Shown: positions 24,790-34,630, counted from the first letter of the stretch. The stretch is 64,000 nt of DNA from PALSA-1335 sp965231025 (GCA_965231025.1 OZ246407.1:1364001-1428000); one strand, 5' to 3'. Numbers and translations are program-made. Notes: generated by a model not told the origin, from the sequence alone.

Positions 24790-27700
24790 TTAAGCGGCTT
24801 CCGCTACTTTTTCGTTGCCGGCAACCTCTTCCTGGGTTGTTGTTGAGACCGGAGCGGCTGCAACCGTAATGCCTGCAGCATCTTTGAGCTTATCTCTCCA
24901 CTCGTCTTTCAGGGTAAGATCGCGGCTTCCGTCGGCATGCATCTTGTAGGTTTCAATGAAGGCGCCGTTCGTACGGATCATTTCCTGTACCAGGGCAAGG
25001 GACTTTTCCTTTGCCTCATCACCCAGGTTACTGAGTTTGATCTGGCGTTCAAGAACAAACTTAATGCTGCGGTCCTCCTTGGCAACCTTATAGGTTTTAC
25101 GGAAATCAACCGGGGGAAGAGGTCCTCTTTCAGCCTCCATCAGTTTGCCCTTGGTAAAAGGTTTTTCCATCTTCTTGTCGAGTTCGGAACGGAGCGCGGC
25201 TTTCCTTTCGGCGGACTGTTGAGCCAAATCTGCCTTGTAGGAAGCCTCAACGCCGAGCCTTGATTTTTCAAGTTCCGCGGCGATCGCTCGCTTCTCTTCG
25301 GCTTCACGGGCCAGATCGGAAACATAGGAAGATTCAATGTCCCTGGTCAGTTTGGCGAGGTCGGGAACAGCTGGTGTTGCCGCTGCCGGTTTTACTTCAG
25401 GAGCCTTGGAAGCGACTTTCATTTGAACCGGCGCTTTCGCGGCCCTCACAGCCTGGCGTTCGGCGGCTTCAATAGCGTCAGCTCTTTGCTGCAATTCTGC
25501 CTGGCGCTGAGCGTCGCTCATAAAGAGTCCACGGATACCGCCGGTGCCGCGAAGGCCCATGGCACGGTCTTCCGGAGTAGTACCGCTCCAGATATTTCTT
25601 CCAAAGTCGGCCAGCTTGGTAAGGAAGCCGCGGCTTCTGCGTTGTTGTTCGAAGTCATAGATTTTCTTGTCCTCGGCCACGACGTGCCGCTGGACCTCTT
25701 TTGACAATCGGTAATCACGTACTTCTCTCTTGTCGGCGGCTTTTGCGCGGGCACTGGAATTAAAGGCATTGAAGGCGACATCCAGATTATCAGACTGTAA
25801 CTGCTCGGCCTGCATGGCATACCTGACGTTTTGTCCGGGAAGAACATTGGCCGGGATAACGCCTGGAGCAATATTCCCGCCGTTAAATCCGGGAGTGTAG
25901 TCGTTGAATCCGCTCTTGTCGTTATCTTTCGGAGCATCCGGCTGTCCTTTACCGTCCGGCGCGCCCTGCGGATTCGGAGCTGGAGCCGGATCGGCCGATG
26001 CGGTCAACAAAACGGCTTTTGCAAATCTCTGTTCGGGCGCGTTGAGTTTTGAACCGATGGTTAATTTAATGGTCGGCGCATCCTTCAGGAGCTTTGCGGT
26101 GTCGTTACCGTAAAGGTCAACGATGCGTTCGAACGCGAGCAGGGTGTTGTAAACGCCCGTAGCGCTGTAAAGTTCCTGGACGGTGTGACGTTTTTCAAAA
26201 CCGGTCCGGAATTTATAAGGAATAAAGTCCGTTTGTGAAGCCAGATCACGAAGCGTGGCTTCGTGGGTGGCTATATAGCTTGCAGTGTCTTTATCCAGCT
26301 GGGCCTTGTTGGTGTCGTAAATGTTCATCAAAGTTTCCGCGGATTTCTGCTGGGTTTCATACCATGTTGCGGTCTTTAAAGTTGAAACGAACGGTGTCGC
26401 GTCGACTCCGCCTTCAACCAGGGACGCCGTGCCGGTAAACGGGGTGGCGCCTGCGGAAGATCCCATGCCGTAAGAATGGCTGCCAATGACGGTCGCGACT
26501 TTCTGAGTCTCAACAGACTTCGGAGGATTGGTGACGGTTGGAGGTACGGCCACGGGAGCCGGTTCGGCGCTGTCGGTCGGCGAGGCGGTCGGGGTCAAAG
26601 CCACGCTCTGTGTCGGAGCCGCGCTTGGAGCTGTGCTCGCGACTGAAGTCGGAGCAGAACTGGTGGCGGAGTTTGCTTTCGCAACTTCCGTGGAAGCAGG
26701 TTTACTGTCGTTCGATTGGGTCGATTCATGAAGCTTGTACGCTCCCGTACCCGCCATGGTTAATCCCAGGGCTGCGCCAAGGGCAATCACCCCGCGTCTG
26801 AACCACTTGGTCACTTTATTGCCGCGGGCTTGAGCCATCTTTCTCGCATCCATCTGGGTGGTTTCCTGATCCGGACGCGGAGCAATGGTGATGTCTGGAC
26901 GTTGTGGGCGTGGAGCCGCTGGTAGTTGTCCTTCGGGAACCGTTTTGCGGTCACGGGGATTTTCGGTCGGGATCGAAGGATCGATAATAACCGACTGGCT
27001 CGGAGCCGGAGCCGGAACGCGTCCGGGTTTGACGATCGTATATCCGCTTTGCTGCTGGGCTTCATTTGCGACCTTCGCGGCCAATTCAGCCTGCATGGCG
27101 GCAAGGTCAATAATGCCCGTTCCTTCGCCGCTCGCAACAAGCTGCGCGCCGGGAGCGGTTGGGCGAACGGATTTTGGAGCCACATACCCGTCAAAATACT
27201 GAGGGTTCCCCTCAATGCGTTTTGAAGCGCGGCCAAACTGGGAATCGACGTGCGCATCATGGGCGAGCGCCGTACCAAAACGGGTTTGGATCAGATAAAT
27301 CAAATCCTGGTGCAATTCAAGGATATTGCCTCCCTTATTGGGATCGTTGTTCCAGTAATGAGCCAGTGGCTTATAGGCGCCAAAAGAGGAACTGTTTGAT
27401 TTGCATCGTCTGCGGATCACATGGGTGACCAGTTCATCAGCAATCACGTTGGCGGTCTTCCCTTTCAGGCTTTCGGCATCGGGATACATCTCCTGCATCA
27501 GAGAATCAAAAACCACTTTTGTGGCCCGACGTGCATCTTTGGCGATGGCATCCAAAACCATCGGGAACAATTTTTCCCTCAGGATTTTTACGCGTTGTGC
27601 CTTTTCTGCATCGGACAGTTTTGAGGTTGTATTCCATTTCGAGCTGTAGGCAACTCCAAAATAACAAGCCAAAGGGCCGTCCTGGTTGCCAACCAGTCTT

Positions 27701-28275
27701 TCATCGATGTAGGTCATACCGGCATCCACAACCTTATCGGGGTCAAATCCGACTTCACGGGTTACCTCACCGTACATGGTAGGGAAACGGGCTTCGACCA
27801 GCTTAAGAGCCGCTTCTTTTTGTTCCTGAAACGTCTGCTCTTTTGGATCATCGGTATGCGGATGCGCCTTCTCCCATTTGTCCAGAAGGTTTGCAAGTTC
27901 AACCTGAGCCCCGAAAGATTTGGCGATACTATAAAAATGTTTCAAAAAAGCCCAGCGAGCATTCTGATAATCCGTGCCTTTCCTCTGGAGATCTTCGTCG
28001 CGCATCTTCCCGAGTTCACGGAAAGCTTTTTCGGCGATGTCCCTGAGTTTGGAAACAACCTGGTCGGAATCCAATTTGCCCTCCTTCACCTCATCGGCAA
28101 AAGAGTTTAAGTCACCCAGAACAGTGCGTAACCCGGAACTGGTATTGCCGAAGTCCATAAGCAGGCCGGAAAGACGCTTGTCGTCCCCCATGTCGGCGAT
28201 ATGAACCTGCATGGCATCAAAAAGTTTTTGTACGTCTTGTTGTGGAGCACTCCCTAATGTTGGTCCGTTCGTCAT
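24790..28275 (-). CDS. Giant single-pass membrane protein A (tandem paralogue)
   Basis: 1161 residues, unknown family. Layout: helical cytoplasmic half (1-about 490) with a Pro/Arg-rich linker near 430-480, one membrane span at about 490-512 (GVIALGAALGLTMAGTGAYK after a basic WFRR), a Ser/Thr/Ala/Pro-rich stalk to about 600, then an extracytoplasmic domain starting FTGTASLVEGGVDATPF and ending APEQRFAKAVL (about 620-775). After that comes a Pro/Gly-rich spacer and a C-terminal coiled coil (ELEKSRLGVEASYKADLAQQ). The extracytoplasmic domain and coiled coil are close copies of those in the neighbouring gene at 28428. The start 28275 sits 21 bases after the predicted transcript start. Confidence 0.8.
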   Translation of the reverse strand: MTNGPTLGSAPQQDVQKLFDAMQVHIADMGDDKRLSGLLMDFGNTSSGLRTVLGDLNSFADEVKEGKLDSDQVVSKLRDIAEKAFRELGKMRDEDLQRKGTDYQNARWAFLKHFYSIAKSFGAQVELANLLDKWEKAHPHTDDPKEQTFQEQKEAALKLVEARFPTMYGEVTREVGFDPDKVVDAGMTYIDERLVGNQDGPLACYFGVAYSSKWNTTSKLSDAEKAQRVKILREKLFPMVLDAIAKDARRATKVVFDSLMQEMYPDAESLKGKTANVIADELVTHVIRRRCKSNSSSFGAYKPLAHYWNNDPNKGGNILELHQDLIYLIQTRFGTALAHDAHVDSQFGRASKRIEGNPQYFDGYVAPKSVRPTAPGAQLVASGEGTGIIDLAAMQAELAAKVANEAQQQSGYTIVKPGRVPAPAPSQSVIIDPSIPTENPRDRKTVPEGQLPAAPRPQRPDITIAPRPDQETTQMDARKMAQARGNKVTKWFRRGVIALGAALGLTMAGTGAYKLHESTQSNDSKPASTEVAKANSATSSAPTSVASTAPSAAPTQSVALTPTASPTDSAEPAPVAVPPTVTNPPKSVETQKVATVIGSHSYGMGSSAGATPFTGTASLVEGGVDATPFVSTLKTATWYETQQKSAETLMNIYDTNKAQLDKDTASYIATHEATLRDLASQTDFIPYKFRTGFEKRHTVQELYSATGVYNTLLAFERIVDLYGNDTAKLLKDAPTIKLTIGSKLNAPEQRFAKAVLLTASADPAPAPNPQGAPDGKGQPDAPKDNDKSGFNDYTPGFNGGNIAPGVIPANVLPGQNVRYAMQAEQLQSDNLDVAFNAFNSSARAKAADKREVRDYRLSKEVQRHVVAEDKKIYDFEQQRRSRGFLTKLADFGRNIWSGTTPEDRAMGLRGTGGIRGLFMSDAQRQAELQQRADAIEAAERQAVRAAKAPVQMKVASKAPEVKPAAATPAVPDLAKLTRDIESSYVSDLAREAEEKRAIAAELEKSRLGVEASYKADLAQQSAERKAALRSELDKKMEKPFTKGKLMEAERGPLPPVDFRKTYKVAKEDRSIKFVLERQIKLSNLGDEAKEKSLALVQEMIRTNGAFIETYKMHADGSRDLTLKDEWRDKLKDAAGITVAAAPVSTTTQEEVAGNEKVAEAA

Positions 28276-28302
28276 AGAAAAAATAAGTAATGATAAGGGG
28301 TT

Positions 28303-28330
28303 ATTATAACAATATTCCAAATTTTGTCAA
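28303..28330 (-). promoter_or_regulatory. Consensus promoter of giant protein A
   Basis: Minus strand: TTGACA (28330-28325), 16-bp spacer, TATAAT (28308-28303). Both boxes match the consensus, so strong housekeeping expression is expected. Confidence 0.8.
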
Positions 28331-28427
28331 CTAACTCTTGGGTCTCGAAATTCAGGCACAAAGTATAACGTGGGAGCACCGAAAACATTACCGGTTCGCC
28401 CGTCCAATAAGTGAAGTGGAAGTATGG

Positions 28428-31400
28428 TTACGCAACGATCTTTTGAAGATCTTCAAGGTCGAGGGAAGAGAGTCTGGCGTAAATTTTTCCGTCGCCCAAT
28501 ACTTCATACTCCTCCAGTGAACCCATGCGGATTTTGGCGATACGCTGCTGAACACGATCCATCTGGTCGCCGTTCCGGCACTCTTTCATAAAGCCGTTTT
28601 CCAGCGCCATCAGTACGCTGCCCGTTCCGCCTTCCTCAACCGGCCGGACGACAATTTCACCGCGTTCAAGAAGCGCGGCGCGGCGGTCGATTTCGACCAT
28701 TTCAGCGGGGTGCATTTCTGCGGTTGAAACTTCGATGTCCGGAGCATCGTCATAGGTGCTCTTCATCTTGGCTTCGGCCGCCTGCTTTTCTTTGGCCTTG
28801 GCGAAAAGCCGGTCCATCTTCTTGTTGAGTTCTGCGCGGAGAGCGGCTTTCTTGGCCGCGGACTCGCGGGCCAGATCTGCCTGGTAAGAAGCCTCAATAT
28901 CGAGTCTGGATTTTTCAAGATCGGCAGCGACGGTATTTTGTTCGGCAATCGTGTCCCAGGCCGCGTCGATCTCTTCCAGGTTAACGCCCTGGCTGAGCCC
29001 GATTTGCTGTACGGGAGTGGTCATCGGCTGATAATTGAACCCGTAATAGTTACGCGGATCCTCAACCTGCTTCTGCGGATTTTTTTGCAACTGGTTCAGG
29101 CCGTGCGGATTTTTTGTAGGAGCCGGTGCGGGAGTTTTGATGTCCATGCCCGGCGTTGGACCGGTGGATTTCACCGTGGAATTTTCTTTATACAAAACGG
29201 CCTTCGCGAACCTCTGTTCCGGAGCCATGAGTTTGGAACCCACGGCAAACTTGATGATCGTTCCGTCGGAAACAATTTTCTCGCTGTCGCCGCCGTACAG
29301 ATTCACGATGCGCTGGAACGCCAGCAGATTGTTGTATACTCCGTTGGCGCCGAAAACTTCCTGGGCGCCATGGCGGATTTCAAAACCCGCCTTGAATCCT
29401 GCGGCCGTAAAATCTTTCTGGGAAGCCAAATCACGGAGGACGGACTCATTTTTTTCAATAAACGTTACGGTATCCTTATCCAGCTGGGACTTGTGGGAAT
29501 CGTAGATTTTTAACAAAGTATCGGCGGATTTTTTTTGAGTTTGATACCAGGCCGGTGTCTTCGCCGCCTGTGCAAAAGGTGTAGCGTCCACGCCACCTTC
29601 AACCATCGATGCTTTGCCGGTAAAAGGTTTAGAAACTTCGGAAGATCCGAGCGAGAAGGTTTGTGTAGTCAACACGGAAGCGACTTCCGGAGCGGGCACA
29701 GTGACGTCGGGCTTTGAAGTCACTTGTGGCACCGGAACCGGAGCAGACTTCACATCCGGAGCGGTGGCCGATACCACTGGAGCCTGGGCGGTCGCTACCG
29801 GAGAAGTTACGGCCTTTTTCGGCGCATCATTGCTGCTGGCGGTTGAAGCCGTTGGGGCGGTGTCGTTCTGGAACTCCTTCGGTTTTGTCTGGGAAACGTC
29901 GTGAATGCCTATGGTTGCCAACACGGCAAGAGATGCCCCCACAATCCACTTTCTTGCCCTGCTGAAAAATCCCCTCTTTGCCGGAGGAGCCGAAGGTTGT
30001 GGTGCAGGCGCGGGAACAGATTTTGGCGCGGGCGCGGGTGCCGGTCTGGAGGAATCGGTTCTCGTGTGGGCTGGAGCCTGGGCGGGCCGCTGAGCCTGGG
30101 CGGGCGGATGGTAACTGATAATCGGAGGCCTGACCTCTTCCCGTTCGGGAGCCCGTGGTGGCTGAGAATCCGGAGCAGTCCGGATGCGCTCGGCGGGCGG
30201 CATGGAGGCGGGAAGTATGGGAGAAGGAGGGAAGGAAGGTGCCTGAGGAGGAACCGAAGGCGCCTTGGGAGGAACACTCGGCAAAGGGGCCGCGGTGATC
30301 GTATCCTCGTCATCGACTTCGGAAACGAGAGGCGGAAGCTCCCGTTGCTGCGGGGCCGGTTGAACTGCCGGCGGCGGAGTCGATTTTGCCGCGGGCTGTG
30401 GAAACGGAGCAACATTTACCAGCGTTTTTTCATCCCCCATGTCGCCGTCGTCATTTTTCGGAGGCTGATCCTGCATCACAACCCTGGTTTGATCCACGAC
30501 GGCCGTAACAACCGGGCCGATTGGGACCGGGCGTTCGGTCTTATGGAACCGGACCACTCCCTGCGGCGGAACGCCGAGCCTTGCCCGTGGAATCTGGGTA
30601 ACATTTTTGGCCGGATGAACCGTTTCCGGGGTCGCGTGCACCGTTCTGAAATATTGGGTGACCTCATCCTTTATCCTGCGTTCAAATTCGGTTCGCAGCC
30701 TTTCTTTCCCGGGACGGTAAAAGGCAAGAATAATCTGGGCAATGAGTCTTTCGCGGTTGTCACCATGCATCAGTTCATCCTGGATATTGCCGATCATGTT
30801 CGCCGTCGCGTCATGAATGAGCTTATCAAGATCATTTGAGGGGGTTCTCCGGATGAGCCATTTTTTCGTATTTCTACGGACGGTAAGTTCAATAAAACGG
30901 GCGACTTCAGGAATAATCGCCAGGAAAAACTGGTCTTCGGGGAATCTACTGATGGCCTCTTCAATTCCCATGGCATCGATCATTTCCCTCACGGCCCTGT
31001 CGCGCTCAAAAGTGAGGGTAAGCCCGGTTCTTCTTCTCCCGGAAGATTGTGAATCCGGGGAGACGTCTCCGCCTGCGGCAGTCGGCGGCACCACGGGAAG
31101 ACCTTCCGTTGGTTGCACTTGCGAGCCGGTATCCGCCGGTTCGACGAGTGGTTGTAAATCCAACGGCGGTGGAGGAAGGGTGTTCTTGCGCGGCTGTGTT
31201 TCAGCGGTACTAAAAGTATACTTATGGGAAATGTGCCCCAAAAAATACTCCATCGAAGGAGTCTGGGAATCATCAAACAACTGTACCACGGAGGTAATGC
31301 CTGCCCGCAGTTTCCCCATAAACTCACCCTTGGACAAATTGGCGTCTTCAAAAACCGCAGGGTCTTCGTACAAAACAATCTCCCCCATGGAACTGTAGAT

Positions 31401-31664
31401 CCGCAGGAGTTCGTCGATGACCTTCACCGGGTCAACAAAACCGTCATCGTCCTTGCTCGCTTCAAATATCCTTGTGGCATCCAGTTTATGATCAAGCCCG
31501 ATAAGCTCATTGATAAAGCCTACGTTTCTTTCATTTCGCTGAAAATACACATGAAGGCCGTGGTCCTCATTCCCAAAAAGATCGAGCATGGTCTCTCTGA
31601 ATTTCACCTCCCGTTCGGCATCCAGTATCTCGAGCTGGTCAATATCATCTAAAGAAGTTGCCAT
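28428..31664 (-). CDS. Giant single-pass membrane protein B (tandem paralogue)
   Basis: 1078 residues, unknown family, paralogue of the neighbour at 24790. The cytoplasmic N-terminal half (1-about 565) includes a helical part and a long Pro/Ala-rich linker (about 430-560). One span lies at about 570-590 (KWIVGASLAVLATIGIHD). The extracytoplasmic domain contains FTGKASMVEGGVDATPF, LDKDTVTFIEKNESVLRDLAS and APEQRFAKAVLY, nearly matching protein A; the coiled coil DLEKSRLDIEASYQADLARE also matches. The C-terminal 130 residues are unique. The cytoplasmic halves show little similarity, so the two share outside and tail parts but differ inside the cell. Confidence 0.8.
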   Translation of the reverse strand: MATSLDDIDQLEILDAEREVKFRETMLDLFGNEDHGLHVYFQRNERNVGFINELIGLDHKLDATRIFEASKDDDGFVDPVKVIDELLRIYSSMGEIVLYEDPAVFEDANLSKGEFMGKLRAGITSVVQLFDDSQTPSMEYFLGHISHKYTFSTAETQPRKNTLPPPPLDLQPLVEPADTGSQVQPTEGLPVVPPTAAGGDVSPDSQSSGRRRTGLTLTFERDRAVREMIDAMGIEEAISRFPEDQFFLAIIPEVARFIELTVRRNTKKWLIRRTPSNDLDKLIHDATANMIGNIQDELMHGDNRERLIAQIILAFYRPGKERLRTEFERRIKDEVTQYFRTVHATPETVHPAKNVTQIPRARLGVPPQGVVRFHKTERPVPIGPVVTAVVDQTRVVMQDQPPKNDDGDMGDEKTLVNVAPFPQPAAKSTPPPAVQPAPQQRELPPLVSEVDDEDTITAAPLPSVPPKAPSVPPQAPSFPPSPILPASMPPAERIRTAPDSQPPRAPEREEVRPPIISYHPPAQAQRPAQAPAHTRTDSSRPAPAPAPKSVPAPAPQPSAPPAKRGFFSRARKWIVGASLAVLATIGIHDVSQTKPKEFQNDTAPTASTASSNDAPKKAVTSPVATAQAPVVSATAPDVKSAPVPVPQVTSKPDVTVPAPEVASVLTTQTFSLGSSEVSKPFTGKASMVEGGVDATPFAQAAKTPAWYQTQKKSADTLLKIYDSHKSQLDKDTVTFIEKNESVLRDLASQKDFTAAGFKAGFEIRHGAQEVFGANGVYNNLLAFQRIVNLYGGDSEKIVSDGTIIKFAVGSKLMAPEQRFAKAVLYKENSTVKSTGPTPGMDIKTPAPAPTKNPHGLNQLQKNPQKQVEDPRNYYGFNYQPMTTPVQQIGLSQGVNLEEIDAAWDTIAEQNTVAADLEKSRLDIEASYQADLARESAAKKAALRAELNKKMDRLFAKAKEKQAAEAKMKSTYDDAPDIEVSTAEMHPAEMVEIDRRAALLERGEIVVRPVEEGGTGSVLMALENGFMKECRNGDQMDRVQQRIAKIRMGSLEEYEVLGDGKIYARLSSLDLEDLQKIVA

Positions 31665-31690
31665 AGTGCTATGGTTAATAGGTGGCGAGT

Positions 31691-31719
31691 TTTATAACAT
31701 ATTAAGCCTTGCTCGTCAA
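31691..31719 (-). promoter_or_regulatory. Promoter of giant protein B
   Basis: Minus strand: TTGACG (31719-31714), 17-bp spacer, TATAAA (31696-31691). It overlaps the last codons of the upstream GH1 gene. Confidence 0.65.
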
Positions 31720-32904
31720 AGTATTTTGATACTTTCTAATCAATTTCTCATACTTGTAAGCCGAAGGACGGGGTGTCCTTACAAAATTTTCATAATTCAC
31801 CTCGATCAATCCGAAGCGCGGCTCATAGCCGTCCGCCCACTCAAAGTTGTCGATGAGCGACCAGTGCAAATATCCGAACACGTGAACGCCGTCTTTTTTC
31901 GCATTAAAAATATGTTCCAAAATATCCTCAATGTACCTTCCCCTCAGCCGGTCCGACCGGTCGGCCATCCCGTTTTCAGTGATGATAATCGGCTTGCGGT
32001 AACGCTTCCACAAATCACGGAGCAATCCTGCGATCCCCTTGGGGTAAACCTCCCACCCCATGTCGGTAATATTGCAGGAGTTGCAGGGATGGATGAAAAA
32101 CAGCTTCCGCATGCTCCAGTCGAACCGCATGTTGCGGTGGAAATAATAGTTGAGCCCGATGTAATCCTGATGCTTCCGGATGAAATCCAGGAACATGTGA
32201 TTCCACAGGTACTTCAAAAGGTGGACCAGGAACCAGTCAAAAATATTTTTGCGCCGGTCCGGTGAAAACGCGGGATTATTTTTGGCGACCCCGATTTTAA
32301 AACTGGGATTCACCTCTTTCATCGTTTTGTAAATCTGCTTGTGGGCCCGCGCAAGATTGCGGAAAGTTTTGATGAAAGACCACGAGCTCTTTTTTTGAGG
32401 AGGCCACTTCCCCGCTAGATAAGCATAATAGAGGTAGACTTCCGGTTCGTTGATCGTCATCACGTACTCCATCTCATCCTTATAAACCTCGGCGATTTTT
32501 CTGCAGAACCTCACGAAATAAAAAATATTTTCCCGATTTTCCAGGCCGCCCTTTTTGGCAAACCACTCGGGGAACGTAAAATGCCACAGGGTCACGAACG
32601 GCTTCAGTCCGTGTTTTTTCAGGCTTCGGAAAACTTCGTGATAATGACGCAGCACGGCTTCGTTGAACTTCCCCTCCTCGGGTTCCACCTTCGCCCATTC
32701 GATGGAAAACCGGTGGGCGTCATGGCCCAGTTTTGCCGCGAGCGCAAAATCCTCGTCAAAAAGCTCGTAATGGTTCGCGGCTTTCCCCGACATGAATCCC
32801 GGTTTGGCCTGGACCTCCTGTTCGAACTTCCACCAGTCGCTGTGGATATTATTTCCCTCTACCTGATGCGCCGACGTTGCGGCACCAAAGTAAAACTTGT
32901 CCAT
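31702..32904 (-). CDS. Glycoside hydrolase family 1 (beta-glucosidase-like)
   Basis: Retaining beta-glycosidase, 400 residues, (beta/alpha)8 barrel. The N-terminal DKFYFGAATSAHQVEGNN is the GH1 signature. The acid/base Glu lies in TINEPEVY and the nucleophile Glu in IITENGMAD; HRFSIEWAKVEPEEGKF, LWHFTFPEW and YLHWSLIDNFEWADGYEPRFGL are also conserved. Somewhat short for the family (about 450). No signal peptide, so it is cytoplasmic. ATG 32904 is preferred over an upstream codon. The substrate cannot be told from sequence alone, and no sugar transporter gene is nearby. Confidence 0.93.
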   Translation of the reverse strand: MDKFYFGAATSAHQVEGNNIHSDWWKFEQEVQAKPGFMSGKAANHYELFDEDFALAAKLGHDAHRFSIEWAKVEPEEGKFNEAVLRHYHEVFRSLKKHGLKPFVTLWHFTFPEWFAKKGGLENRENIFYFVRFCRKIAEVYKDEMEYVMTINEPEVYLYYAYLAGKWPPQKKSSWSFIKTFRNLARAHKQIYKTMKEVNPSFKIGVAKNNPAFSPDRRKNIFDWFLVHLLKYLWNHMFLDFIRKHQDYIGLNYYFHRNMRFDWSMRKLFFIHPCNSCNITDMGWEVYPKGIAGLLRDLWKRYRKPIIITENGMADRSDRLRGRYIEDILEHIFNAKKDGVHVFGYLHWSLIDNFEWADGYEPRFGLIEVNYENFVRTPRPSAYKYEKLIRKYQNTLTSKA

Positions 32905-32946
32905 AATTTCCCTGAAACAAACTGACAACCATATTATACCCGATTC

Positions 32947-32974
32947 TGGACACGGAAAGTTTTTTTGCTAGACT
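32947..32974 (+). promoter_or_regulatory. Promoter of HAD phosphatase gene, giving a leaderless transcript
   Basis: TGGACA (32947-32952), 16-bp spacer, TAGACT (32969-32974) preceded by TGC. The +1 position expected 7 bases beyond the -10 falls on the GTG start codon at 32981. Confidence 0.65.
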
Positions 32975-32980
32975 GCGGTC

Positions 32981-33748
32981 GTGTTAGACAACAAAACAAC
33001 TCAGCACCGGCCGTTTCCGGAAGAGCTCTGGGAGAACATTGAAGAGCAGATTCAAAAAATCAAAAAAGAGTTCGCACACCCGGTTGCCGCCTTCGACGTG
33101 GACGGGACTTTGTGGGACGGCGACATTTCCGAGCATTTTTTTGGCTATCAGATCCTGCACCGTTTGCTGCCAGATCTTCCGCGCGATCCCTGGGCCCACT
33201 ACATCAACCTCATGATGGAAAAAGAGGAAACCGCCTTAATATGGCTGGCGCAGGTCAACAAGGGGCAAAACCTGGAAACCGTCAGAAAGTGGACGAAAGA
33301 ATATTTCCTTGGTTTGAAAAAATGTATGCCCCTTTTTAAGGAACAGGAAAGATTCATCGGGATGCTTCTGAAAGAAAATTTTTCCGTCTACTGTATTTCC
33401 GGATCGGTTCAATGGGCGGTTGAACCCCTTGCGGAATATTTCGGCATACCGGCGGACAACGTCATCGGGATGAGGACCGAAGTGATTGATGGGATCATTA
33501 CGGAAAATCCCATACTTCCCCTGACATGGAGGGAAGGAAAAATAGAAGCCCTGCTCAAAAAAACAAACGGGAAGAAGCCCCAGATCTGTTCCGGGAACTC
33601 CATGGGGGATTTTGCTTTGCTCGATGCCGCCACGCATCTTCGTCTGGCCATATCGTCACAGCCCCAAAACGGGAGACTCGTCACCAGCGAGAAGATGCTG
33701 CAGACGGAGGCGCAGAAAAAAGGCTGGCTCACGCACAGTTTTGTGTAG
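32981..33748 (+). CDS. HAD-superfamily phosphatase (phosphoserine phosphatase-like)
   Basis: 255 residues. Motif I FDVDGTLWDGD (residues about 32-42) carries the nucleophile Asp and the second Asp; motif II is CISGS; motif III/IV is CSGNSMGDFALLDAA. The order fits the PSP/SerB-like class with a helical cap after motif I. Substrate unknown. The start is GTG at 32981; no other start lies before the catalytic Asp. The promoter ends only 7 bases upstream, so the mRNA probably has no leader. Confidence 0.85.
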   Translation: MLDNKTTQHRPFPEELWENIEEQIQKIKKEFAHPVAAFDVDGTLWDGDISEHFFGYQILHRLLPDLPRDPWAHYINLMMEKEETALIWLAQVNKGQNLETVRKWTKEYFLGLKKCMPLFKEQERFIGMLLKENFSVYCISGSVQWAVEPLAEYFGIPADNVIGMRTEVIDGIITENPILPLTWREGKIEALLKKTNGKKPQICSGNSMGDFALLDAATHLRLAISSQPQNGRLVTSEKMLQTEAQKKGWLTHSFV

Positions 33749-33784
33749 CGTGAGTCAATGTGATTGCCGCCGCCCAGTGTGTTA

Positions 33785-34336
33785 TTATTTGTAAAACTTC
33801 CTGAACTTCTCCCGGAATTTTACCAGCTTCGGCATAATAACGATCTGGCAGTAAGCCTGCTCGGGATTCTTTTCAAAGTAGTGCTGGTGGTAATCCTCGG
33901 CCTTATAAAACTTTTCAAGAGGCAGCAGTTGGGTGACCATCGGGTCATCGTAAAGTTTCCCGTTCTCAAGTTCCTTCATCACATCCTCCGCAGTTTTTCT
34001 TTGTGATTCATCCGTGTAAAAAATAACCGAACGGTACTGTGTGCCGACATCATGCCCCTGGCGGTTTAGGGTAGTCGGGTCGTGGATGGTAAAAAATATC
34101 CCAAGAATGTCCTGGTAGCTGATTTCGGCCGGATCAAAAAAAATTTCAACAACCTCCGCGTGGCCGGTGCTTCCACCGCAAACTTCATCATATGTCGGGT
34201 TCACGGCATCTCCTCCCGCGTAACCCGTCACAACGTCGCGAACACCTTTTGTTCGTGAAAAAGCCGCGTCCAGGCACCAGAAGCAGCCTCCGCCCAAGAC
34301 GGCAGTTTCCAATGATTTTTCAGCGGATCTCTTCAT
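33785..34336 (-). CDS. msrA: Peptide-methionine (S)-S-oxide reductase
   Basis: Repairs oxidised methionine. The catalytic motif GGGCFWC is at about residues 15-21; VVTGYAGG, YDEVCGGSTGHAEVVEI and FFTIHDPTTLNRQGHDVGTQYRS follow, all typical. 183 residues. Two further Met codons lie upstream, but one ATG falls within the -10 of the promoter, so 34336 is the likely start. The resolving Cys near the end (QAYCQIV) is present. MsrB is not nearby. Confidence 0.95.
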   Translation of the reverse strand: MKRSAEKSLETAVLGGGCFWCLDAAFSRTKGVRDVVTGYAGGDAVNPTYDEVCGGSTGHAEVVEIFFDPAEISYQDILGIFFTIHDPTTLNRQGHDVGTQYRSVIFYTDESQRKTAEDVMKELENGKLYDDPMVTQLLPLEKFYKAEDYHQHYFEKNPEQAYCQIVIMPKLVKFREKFRKFYK

Positions 34337-34361
34337 GCGAAAAAATGAAGCTTTGCGAACC

Positions 34362-34370
34362 ATTATAGCA
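34362..34370 (-). promoter_or_regulatory. Extended -10 of msrA
   Basis: Minus strand TGCTATAAT. No clear -35 was found. Predicted start lies about 20 bases before the msrA ATG. Confidence 0.5.
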
Positions 34371-34405
34371 CAAAACAGGATAGCATTTTCCAAATATGCC
34401 TATCC

Positions 34406-34630
34406 TTAATTCAGCGCATTCCCGTTATTGGAGCGTTGCTTAATTTCAGGCAACCGGAGGATGTCTGAAAGATCCCCATTATCAATCAAATCTCTGATCA
34501 TCGACGGAGGGAGCTCGGGTTTCGCCGGTACCTGCGGGATTTCCACAATCTGAGTTTCCGGAAGCTCTTCCCACTCCGGCTGCCCGGGATCATCATTTTC
34601 CTGGAAAGAATCATCAATGGTCTTCAGCAT
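34406..34630 (-). CDS. Small acidic hypothetical protein, 74 residues
   Basis: Not recognised. Acidic and Pro-rich (LKTIDDSFQENDDPGQPEWEELPETQIVEIPQVPAKPELPP), followed by a short helical end (SMIRDLIDNGDLSDILRLPE). Soluble. The start at 34630 is chosen because the longer frame begins inside a TTGACA -35 element. It sits between msrA and the IPT/TIG gene, all on the minus strand. Small size lowers confidence. Confidence 0.5.
   Translation of the reverse strand: MLKTIDDSFQENDDPGQPEWEELPETQIVEIPQVPAKPELPPSMIRDLIDNGDLSDILRLPEIKQRSNNGNALN

Noticed and set aside
29901..30839. Arg/Gly-rich open frame on the plus strand opposite giant protein B
   Set aside because: It is the complement of the Pro/Ala-rich linker of the real gene and has no features of its own.
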